Source: Coneutiohabitans thermophilus (lineage in GTDB: Bacteria > Zhuqueibacterota > Zhuqueibacteria > Zhuqueibacterales > Zhuqueibacteraceae). From it: a DNA stretch of 26,400 bases. Below are positions 15,030 to 20,834 of the stretch, piece after piece; position 1 is the stretch's first letter; each line of letters starts with the position of its first letter. Where the stretch lies: contig JAPDQY010000080.1 of NCBI GenBank assembly GCA_034505235.1, positions 1-26,400 on the forward strand, in the 5' to 3' direction. The translations under genes were made by a program, and so were the position numbers. The notes beneath the pieces were generated by a model that had not been told where the DNA came from, ran no database searches, and saw nothing but the letters and a program-made list of their open reading frames with translations.

Positions 15030-16712
15030 TCATGATTGCGCCACCTCAAAGACCCGATTCGCCTCCGCAATTTCCGCGGCCTTGCGCTCGGCCGTCCAGC
15101 CCAGTTCGCCAGCCATCAGCTCGGCGCACCGCTGCAGCGCCTCGGCGCCGGGGTGACCGGCGGTGCCGAGTTCGGTACGCCGCATAATCACATCGACCAG
15201 CTTTTGCGCCATCTCTTCGCGCACGCCATGAATCACTTCTGCGGCTATGGTTGTGGTCTGCGGATGCACGCGCGCCGCCCATGCCGGGTTTTCCCGAAGA
15301 TGTGGAAACAAATCGACGTAGGCGGAGCCGTAATTCTCGATGAGATGCTTAACGATTTCCGCCGGCAGGCCATATGGCTGTTTGCGGCTCTCGGCAGCCA
15401 CAAAGGCCTCGAAACGGTCAATCTCCCCGCCATGAATCCGTTCTTCCCGGGAACGCGATGGCAGCACGGGACGCTGCAATTTGCGCAGCGCCAGGTCGAT
15501 GGACTTCTGCGCGACGTCACGTGCGGTGGTGTATTTCACGCCCACCACTGTCAGCAAACCCTCGAGGCCCTCCACCACGGCATGATCCCGAAGCAGATAT
15601 TGCTTCAGCAGTTTGACGTCCCCGGTGCGGGGATTGACGCTCTCCATGGGGAGCAGACCGCCGTAGTAAAAAGAAACGTCGTCACGGGTCAATCCCGCGG
15701 CAGGATACGCCGCTCGGAACGCGTTGACGAAATCCTGGATATCCTGCTCGGTGATCCTGAAATCCTGCGGATCGCCCTGATAGGCGACATGGGTGGTGCC
15801 GATCAGCGAGAGATGCCGCCAGGGCCGCAGAAAGAGCAGGCGCGAACCTTTGTTGAGGATGGCGTCCGCATCCTTGAATTCGAATTTGCTCGGCACACCG
15901 ACGGCATAGTCGGGCAGCAGTTGTCGGCGGATGACCAGATTCATGGCTTTGGAGAGCAGCACCGGCGGCTGCGGCGGCCGGCCGTTTTTCAGGCTGAGCA
16001 CCTGGTTGACCCAGGGCCCGCTGTTGTTGATGGTCAGACGCGCGCGCACGTCAAAGCGCCGGCCGGTGATCAGATCTTCGACCTGCACGCCGGTGATGCG
16101 ATTGCCTTCCTTCAAAAAACCGCGCACCGGGAGATAATTGGCCACCTGCGCGCCTTTTTTCACCGCGGAATGCAGAAAGGAAAGCAACAAACGCTCGGAG
16201 TTGTAGACGTGGCAGTCATACCACAATGCCCCACCGGTGAGGCCTTTTTCGTCCACCCCCGGAATCAGGCGCTTGCACGCCTCCTTCGAAATCACGCGAC
16301 CGGCTGGCAGAAATTTTTGGGGATCCTCCAGGCGGTTGCGATCGCAGCCGATCAGGTCGTTGAGAAACATGGCGACCGCCATGACTTCCCTGCCTTTCAG
16401 CGCGTGGCCGTAAGTCGGCATGACACAGGGCAGGGGGTGCACCAAATGCGGTGCGATGCGCATCAGCACCATGCGCTCATGAATCGACTCGCGCATGCGT
16501 TTGAAGTCGGCATGCTGCAAATAGCGCAAGCCGCCGTGAATGATCTTCAAACTGTTTGCGGAGGTGGCGCCGCCGAAGTCGCCTTTTTCAACCAATGCGA
16601 CTGACAAGCCGCGCAGCGCTGCCTCCCACGCCGCACAAGCGCCATAAATGCCGCCGCCGATGATCACCACATCGAAAACATTGTTGGCCAGAGCATTCAG
16701 ATCTCGTTTCAT
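15030..16712 (-). CDS. glpD: FAD-dependent glycerol-3-phosphate dehydrogenase
   Basis: 560 residues. It oxidises sn-glycerol 3-phosphate to dihydroxyacetone phosphate, passing electrons through FAD to quinone at the inner membrane. The FAD-binding Rossmann motif is VVIIGGGIYG (15-24), followed by a Glu-terminated strand (VALVEKGDFGGATSANS). The family signature KIIHGGLRYLQ is at about 56-66. Later family segments are LTINNSGPWVNQ, LFLRPWRHLSLIGTTH and YYGGLLPM, then the C-terminal helical DAO_C-like domain (VGVKYTTARDVAQKS onward). Length and order are typical of GlpD/GlpA. The start at 16712 has only a weak GGA upstream. No glpK or glpF is nearby, so it appears to be a single-gene unit. Confidence 0.92.
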   Translation of the reverse strand: MKRDLNALANNVFDVVIIGGGIYGACAAWEAALRGLSVALVEKGDFGGATSANSLKIIHGGLRYLQHADFKRMRESIHERMVLMRIAPHLVHPLPCVMPTYGHALKGREVMAVAMFLNDLIGCDRNRLEDPQKFLPAGRVISKEACKRLIPGVDEKGLTGGALWYDCHVYNSERLLLSFLHSAVKKGAQVANYLPVRGFLKEGNRITGVQVEDLITGRRFDVRARLTINNSGPWVNQVLSLKNGRPPQPPVLLSKAMNLVIRRQLLPDYAVGVPSKFEFKDADAILNKGSRLLFLRPWRHLSLIGTTHVAYQGDPQDFRITEQDIQDFVNAFRAAYPAAGLTRDDVSFYYGGLLPMESVNPRTGDVKLLKQYLLRDHAVVEGLEGLLTVVGVKYTTARDVAQKSIDLALRKLQRPVLPSRSREERIHGGEIDRFEAFVAAESRKQPYGLPAEIVKHLIENYGSAYVDLFPHLRENPAWAARVHPQTTTIAAEVIHGVREEMAQKLVDVIMRRTELGTAGHPGAEALQRCAELMAGELGWTAERKAAEIAEANRVFEVAQS

Positions 16713-16873
16713 AACGGAAATCCATCACTCGCGGATCGGTTCAAAGCAGGCTTCCTTGCGGAGAACAATCTTGGATATTCAAAGAATGATTTATAACTTC
16801 CCCCACCGGCGAGCGGTAAGGGCTCAATATGCAAATCCTCCGGCCCCTTTCAAATAGTCCGAAAACCTTCCCG

Positions 16874-16890
16874 CCCCGGCTGAGCCGGGG
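16874..16890. repeat. Perfect GC hairpin CCCCGGC-TGA-GCCGGGG
   Basis: A 7-bp perfect stem with a 3-nt loop. Its arms nearly match the CCCGGC-TCC-GCCGGG stem at 11386-11400. There is no T tract on either side, so it is more likely a repeat or operator than a terminator. Confidence 0.45.
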
Positions 16891-17112
16891 TATCCCAAAC
16901 AGCCAGAGGCGTGAAAATGCAGCCTGTTTAAAGCAACGGCCGAGCCTTTGCTGGAACCGCTGTTGCAAAGTCAGTGATTTCGGACGCTAAATAGAAATGC
17001 CGGCTTGATCCCGCTGCCCAATGCCTCGGTTAGGTGTGGGGAGACGGGGCAGATTTTTTGTCTGCAGGCAGGGATGCCGGCTCTCCTCCACTCGCTGCTG
17101 AAGGATGACGTG

Positions 17113-17170
17113 CCGGATACTCCTGCACAGCAGGAGAATTTCCGGAAAAACTTTGGCCGGACAATCCGGC
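17113..17170 (+). other. Nested hairpins in the TSUP leader
   Basis: CTCCTGC-ACA-GCAGGAG (17120-17136) is a perfect 7-bp hairpin enclosed by CCGGA (17113-17117) and TCCGG (17141-17145). It is followed by GCCGGA-CAA-TCCGGC (17156-17170), and TCCGGA occurs again at 17185-17190, 9 nt before the TSUP start. The reiterated TCCGGA words suggest a regulatory leader or operator array. Confidence 0.45.
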
Positions 17171-17198
17171 TGGCGGAACAACATTCCGGATCATACCC

Positions 17199-17960
17199 AT
17201 GCTTTCCCTCACCGGGCAATTGCTGCTGTTATTTGGCATCGGCCTTGTTGTCGGTTTCATCAACGTACTCGCAGGCGGCGGCTCGCTGTTGTCGCTGCCG
17301 GTGTTGATCTTTCTCGGCCTGCCGAGCGCAACCGCCAATGGCACGAACCGCATCGGCATACTCCTGCAAAATGTGGTGGCGATTGCCGGCTTCCAGCGGC
17401 AGCATGTCATGCCCTGGCGCGTCAGCCTGCTCGCCGCTGTGCCGGCGGTGGCGGGTTCGATTATCGGCGCGCGGTGGGCGATCGCCTTGCCGGAGCACCA
17501 ATTCAAACGTGCGCTGGCGCTCACTATGATTGGCGTATTGGTTGTGATCCTGGCGGACCCCGGCAAACGCCTGCATGCAACCCCCCGGCCACTCACCGGT
17601 TGGCGCCGGCTGGCATTCATGGCCGGTTTCTTTGGTGTCGGCGTGTTCGGCGGATTCATTCAGGCGGGGGTTGGCTTTTTGATCATTTTGGTCATGGCGT
17701 TGGCTGGTTTTGATCTGGTGGCGACCAACGCGGTGAAAGTCATCGTCGTTTTTATTTTTACCATCGCGGCGCTGTACGTCTTCATCAGGCATGACCACGT
17801 GGACTACCTGTTGGGCGCCGGCCTCGGCCTGGGCAATGCGTTGGGCGGCTACCTTGGCACACGCTATACAGTGCGCAAGGGCCATGCCTGGATTCGTGGT
17901 TTCGTGGTGGTCGTGGTCATCGCTTTTTCCCTGTATTTGATGTGGGATTCGCTGTCATGA
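17199..17960 (+). CDS. TSUP (TauE/SafE) family transporter
   Basis: 253 residues with about eight hydrophobic segments in two homologous halves. Each half starts with a Gly-rich re-entrant motif: FINVLAGGGSLLSLPVL (about 20-36) and the corresponding FGGFIQAGVGFLIIL in the second half. The NGTNRIGILLQN segment is also characteristic. TSUP proteins are proton-linked exporters of sulfite, sulfoacetate or related organosulfur or C2 anions across the inner membrane; the substrate cannot be read from sequence. The Shine-Dalgarno is weak. The stop overlaps the ATG of the next gene (ATGA), so the two are translationally coupled. Confidence 0.9.
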   Translation: MLSLTGQLLLLFGIGLVVGFINVLAGGGSLLSLPVLIFLGLPSATANGTNRIGILLQNVVAIAGFQRQHVMPWRVSLLAAVPAVAGSIIGARWAIALPEHQFKRALALTMIGVLVVILADPGKRLHATPRPLTGWRRLAFMAGFFGVGVFGGFIQAGVGFLIILVMALAGFDLVATNAVKVIVVFIFTIAALYVFIRHDHVDYLLGAGLGLGNALGGYLGTRYTVRKGHAWIRGFVVVVVIAFSLYLMWDSLS

Positions 17961-18202
17961 CACGATCTCTGCACAAGTATGCCTTGACCCTGCTGGCTTG
18001 TCTCACACTCGGGCTGGCGCCTTATGTCCCTGAGCCTCATCTCGTCGGTAAAATCCGCTGGATTCTCGGCGGCGCCCAGGGCATGGCGCTCATCGACTGG
18101 TGGGACACGCTGCAGCACGGCGCGCCCTGGCTGATTTTGCTTTATTTCGCTGTTACTGACCTTTACCTGAAAATCACAAGGAGAAACAATGTTGCGCGTT
18201 AA
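17957..18202 (+). CDS. Small two-TM membrane protein coupled to the TSUP gene
   Basis: 81 residues. The start ATG (17957) overlaps the TSUP stop by 4 nt; a GTG 15 nt upstream in frame is less likely. One hydrophobic segment covers about 8-27, a conserved-looking PEPHLVGKIRWILGG stretch follows, and a second hydrophobic segment (GAPWLILLYFAVTDLYL) lies near 58-74 with a basic C-terminus. I recall similar proteins of about 80 residues with APxxPEPHLVGK and a HGxPW segment in Bacteroidetes and relatives, often loosely labelled RND transporter, which this is too small to be. It probably acts as an accessory subunit of the exporter, but this is inference. Confidence 0.75.
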   Translation: MTRSLHKYALTLLACLTLGLAPYVPEPHLVGKIRWILGGAQGMALIDWWDTLQHGAPWLILLYFAVTDLYLKITRRNNVAR

Positions 18203-18782
18203 GCAGTCACTCCTGCCGCTCATGCTCGCGGCTGTCTGGCTGGGATGCCAATCCAGTGAGAAAAAAACTGACGATTCGCCTGCTCAACAAGAAAATTCCC
18301 ACCCCGCCCTCGCCGGTGAGGTGAGCTACACTGCCCCCGATGGCTGGATCGCCGAGCCGCCCTCCAACAACATGCGCAAAGCGCAGTTTCGCTGGCCCGG
18401 CGTGGAGGGGGCAGCGGATGGCGAGCTGGTGGTCTTCCATTTTCCCGGCACGGGCGGTTCGGTGCAGGCCAATCTTGACCGGTGGTATGGCCAATTCAAA
18501 CAGCCGGACGGCAGTGACACACGCGACCACGCAGAACAGCGACAACTGCGAGTCAACGGCCTGGACGTGACCGTGGTATCGGTGACCGGCACCTATCTCA
18601 AATCGCAGTCGCCGATGATGATGAGCGGGCCCTTCGATGAGCTGCCGGATTACGCCATGCTGGCGGCCATCGTCGCGATGCCCAATGGCAATTGGTTCTT
18701 TAAAGCCGTTGGTCCGCAGAAGACAATCGCGCACTGGCGCGCCAGCTTCGACGCATTCGTGCAAACCTTGCAGGCGAGTTAG
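18189..18782 (+). CDS. Putative lipoprotein of the TSUP cassette
   Basis: 197 residues. The start ATG at 18189 lies inside the end of the preceding gene (14-nt overlap) and is preceded by AAGGAG 5 nt upstream. The N-terminus is a basic, hydrophobic signal peptide ending at Cys20; its lipobox (VWLGC) is not canonical at -3, so lipidation is probable rather than certain. After a Ser/Glu/Gln-rich linker comes a single globular domain (about 43-195, starting VSYTAPDGWIAEPPS, with GELVVFHFPGTGGSVQANLDRW and a late NGNWFFKAVGP). I know comparable proteins only as uncharacterised envelope proteins. Tight coupling suggests it works with the exporter. Confidence 0.75.
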   Translation: MLRVKQSLLPLMLAAVWLGCQSSEKKTDDSPAQQENSHPALAGEVSYTAPDGWIAEPPSNNMRKAQFRWPGVEGAADGELVVFHFPGTGGSVQANLDRWYGQFKQPDGSDTRDHAEQRQLRVNGLDVTVVSVTGTYLKSQSPMMMSGPFDELPDYAMLAAIVAMPNGNWFFKAVGPQKTIAHWRASFDAFVQTLQAS

Positions 18783-18825
18783 CACAGCCGCCAGCCTTGT
18801 TTGTGCAGCTCGCCACACACATGCC

Positions 18826-18897
18826 ATGGCCGGCTGCCGGATGCCATATCAAACCAGGGATGATACCAGCAGCCGGCCATCCCTGCGAATGCAGATG
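18826..18897. repeat. Cluster of overlapping inverted repeats (REP-like element)
   Basis: The arms ATGGCCGGCTGC (18826-18837) and GCAGCCGGCCAT (18869-18880) form a perfect 12-bp inverted repeat around 31 nt. CAGGGATG (18855-18862) pairs with CATCCCTG (18878-18885), competing for the same right arm. A third small hairpin CTGC-GAAT-GCAG (18883-18894), flanked by CAT/ATG, resembles dispersed intergenic palindromes of other bacteria that end in GCAGGGATG. Confidence 0.55.
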
Positions 18898-19147
18898 CCG
18901 GCGTGCCCCGCCTTGCAATCTTGACCGGCAGGTGGCAGCCGCTCCCGCCGCGGGTTGGAGGCCAGAGACGCTTCATGCGCCAATTCGTGCCCTCTGAAAT
19001 CGTTGACCTCTCAACGGCTGTTCCTGCACCAGCCTTGTCGCGGCTTTGCCCTCCCCGACTTTGTCACGAGCCGCGCTGTTTTGGAAGTCCCGTTGCAAGG
19101 CTGACACTAAAATTTACGCCTGTCTGAAATCGCGGCCTTTTGCGCAA

Positions 19148-19185
19148 AGGGTTTCACCCGGCCGGGCCGTTTCAGGAGAAACCCT
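19148..19185. repeat. 8-bp inverted repeat enclosing CCCGGCCGGG
   Basis: AGGGTTTC (19148-19155) and GAAACCCT (19178-19185) are perfect complements; the palindrome CCCGGCCGGG (19157-19166) lies in the loop. It shares the 12-mer GTTTCACCCGGC with the complement of 11395-11406. It lies about 75 bp before the next gene. Confidence 0.45.
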
Positions 19186-19261
19186 CGAAGTTGTTGCGGG
19201 ACGCAAACTCTTGCAAACATCGGCTCACCGGCGAGAGTGGAACCCCCGGGGACGGAGTGTT

Positions 19262-19807
19262 ATGCTCCCTGCCATGATAAAGCTGCCATGCCTTGTCAGC
19301 CTGGTGATGTTGCTGCCGGTCTGCAACCAGAAACCCGCCAGGCTGCCATCAATGAGTGGGCCCTCCCAAATGCCGCGGGTTGAGTCCATGCCTTCCCTGA
19401 TCTTTCTGCCGGAATTCCAGCCATTCGTATCCGACTATCTGATGACCGCACCCACTCTTGATACAACCACCTTGCAAGCCTTCGCTGCCGTCTGGCAGCG
19501 TGAAGGCGCCGGGATTTGTCGTCACATCACCGTTGATACCCTCGCCAGTCTTTCGCGCCGGGCGGCGGCAGAGGTGACAGCCTTGCAATTGCCTGAGCGC
19601 TGGTGGGAGAAAATTCCCCTGCGGCCTGTGGGCGTCTCCGCTGATCGCCGACTCATCCTGTTTGGCCAGTTCAAAGAAGAGGGACTGCCATTGCCTTCCC
19701 ACCATCCACTCGTCTTTCGTCGTCTCACCCTTTTCGCCGGCTATGATCCGCACCGCCAGCGCCTCGCGACCGTTATTGTTTCCATCGGTGGCTGGGTTGA
19801 AGAGTAA
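19262..19807 (+). CDS. Hypothetical secreted protein
   Basis: 181 residues from ATG 19262, which has GGAG 4 nt upstream; ATG 19274 is the alternative. The N-terminus (MIKLPCLVSLVMLLPVC) looks like a signal peptide, with a Cys in lipobox position but Val instead of Gly/Ala before it, so it may be cleaved normally. The mature part is about 155 residues with no motif I recognise; it contains a WWEKIPLRPVGVSADRRLI segment and ends in a beta-like RLATVIVSIGGWVEE. A longer open frame extends upstream to 19046 but that part is Arg/Ser-rich and overlaps the repeat block, so I exclude it. A good terminator lies 80 bp downstream. Confidence 0.6.
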   Translation: MLPAMIKLPCLVSLVMLLPVCNQKPARLPSMSGPSQMPRVESMPSLIFLPEFQPFVSDYLMTAPTLDTTTLQAFAAVWQREGAGICRHITVDTLASLSRRAAAEVTALQLPERWWEKIPLRPVGVSADRRLILFGQFKEEGLPLPSHHPLVFRRLTLFAGYDPHRQRLATVIVSIGGWVEE

Positions 19808-19886
19808 TTGCGGTTCCATCTTGATTTGTGTGGGTAAAGCGTAACGCGGCACTCAGTCCTGAACAAATTTCCCGGACGCTGATCGA

Positions 19887-19909
19887 AGCGGGGTCCCCGC
19901 TAATTTTTA
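19887..19909 (+). terminator. Intrinsic terminator after the hypothetical secreted protein
   Basis: AGCGGGG (19887-19893) and CCCCGCT (19895-19901) form a GC-rich hairpin followed directly by AATTTTTA. It is 80 bp past the stop at 19807 and is the most convincing Rho-independent terminator in the window. Confidence 0.7.
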
Positions 19910-19965
19910 TCAGCCGCAGGCTGAACAATTCGGTGTCCCCGAAATCTCTGCAGCCAATATTGTGT

Positions 19966-20068
19966 TTTCAGGGTCACTGCCATGTCCGTGTCGGCACCCA
20001 TCGCGATGAAAATGACGCGCAGACCTCTTGACTGCCAGCGGGCCACCTTGGGGATAACGACCCTGAAA
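19966..20068. repeat. 10-bp perfect inverted repeat with 83-nt spacing
   Basis: TTTCAGGGTC (19966-19975) and GACCCTGAAA (20059-20068) are exact complements. The enclosed 83 nt could fold further. It may be the closing stem of an RNA or the ends of a small mobile relic. Confidence 0.4.
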
Positions 20069-20138
20069 GGCCTACTACAGAAAAGCATGCAGCCAGGGTT
20101 GCCTGCGCTGGTCCACACGTTTTATTTGGGGATTGCGT

Positions 20139-20205
20139 GCCGAAAATTCAACCGCGCAGCCTCAGCATCTGATGCCCGCAGGAAATTTTCGGCCTCGACG
20201 GTTGA
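20139..20205. repeat. Composite inverted repeat GCCGAAAATT/AATTTTCGGC
   Basis: GCCGAAAATT (20139-20148) pairs with AATTTTCGGC (20184-20193), and TCAACCG (20148-20154) with CGGTTGA (20199-20205). The centre is GCATC-T-GATGC (20165-20175). The two arm pairs are in parallel order, so they compete rather than nest. Confidence 0.4.
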
Positions 20206-20350
20206 GCACATGCTTTAGCCATGACAACAGGTGTCGGGATTGACTCCCTTTGAAACAGTGATGTCTCATGAGTTTGGTGGATAAAATGGCACGCTGCGAC
20301 TCGGCGAAGCTACTTTTCTTCACTCGAAAGGGCTTAAGCGTACAAAAATC

Positions 20351-20383
20351 TTTGATGCACGTCAAAAGTTGATTATATTTTTG
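20351..20383 (+). promoter_or_regulatory. Promoter candidate for the GH38 gene
   Basis: TTGATG (20352-20357) and TATATT (20374-20379) are spaced by 16 nt, in the AT-rich block. The same place also reads TTTG (20351-20354), 21 nt, TATTTTTG (20376-20383), fitting the Bacteroidetes-type consensus. The leader to the GH38 ATG would be about 445 nt. Confidence 0.4.
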
Positions 20384-20834
20384 TCGTTTTTGAGAAGCTG
20401 CAATTTGTGTGCTTGATATTGCAGGTGAAAATTTGTTCGTCTGCGCCGGATAAGCGGATGAGATAATCCTGCAAAAGCCCGTTTGCGATGGTAATTTCTT
20501 TGGCAACTGGCTGGATTGTTTGACATCGGCAAACTTCAATTGGGATCTCGCAATTCGGATTTGGACAGCATTGCAGTTTGCCGGCGCATGGAAGCTCTCA
20601 AAAGCACCGTGAGGCTCGTCCGCCTTGCCGGCGATTCGCGCCCGGTTCGCCGGTGAGATGAGCCAGCAGAAAATCGTGTCTGATCGAAAACATTCCAAGC
20701 TCGGTGGGTCAGGCAAGGCTCGAGCCGTGGCAGAAACATCCCCTAAAAGTTTATGATTTCGAGCGGGCACGAGTCTGCGCAGAGCAGCACGGATTACCAG
20801 CAAGCCTGCGCTGTGCAACTGCCAGGAGGCAAAT

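Larger units (their letters stand above)
16713..17198. other. Divergent spacer upstream of the TSUP cassette
   Basis: This 486-bp stretch has no credible gene. It holds a perfect 7-bp hairpin (16874-16890), an imperfect GCAGA/TCTGC hairpin with T-rich loop near 17050-17065, a GGCAGGGATGCCGGC word near 17068 resembling one in the repeat at 18826-18897, and the nested hairpins at 17113-17170. Promoters for glpD and the TSUP gene must lie here, but I see no convincing -35/-10 pair. Confidence 0.55.
18783..19261. other. Repeat-bearing spacer after the TSUP cassette
   Basis: This 479-bp stretch has no credible gene. It contains an inverted-repeat cluster (18826-18897) and a second palindromic block (19148-19185). 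No intrinsic terminator with a T tract is obvious after the lipoprotein stop. Confidence 0.6.
19808..20834. other. Gene-poor 1-kb spacer before the large GH38 gene
   Basis: I find no credible coding sequence on either strand in these 1027 bp. The stretch holds a terminator (19887-19909), two long-armed inverted repeats (19966-20068 and 20139-20205), an AT-rich block (about 20220-20560) unlike the GC-rich neighbourhood, and a good plus-strand promoter (20351-20383) about 450 nt before the GH38 gene. It may encode a structured RNA or long leader, or be the relic of an inserted element. Confidence 0.55.

Noticed and set aside
15036..16604. 522-codon open frame on the plus strand
   Set aside because: Antisense shadow of the glycerol-3-phosphate dehydrogenase gene.
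19046..19261. Upstream extension of the hypothetical secreted protein
   Set aside because: The extension is Arg/Ser-rich, crosses the palindromic block at 19148-19185 and would bury the signal peptide in the middle of the protein.
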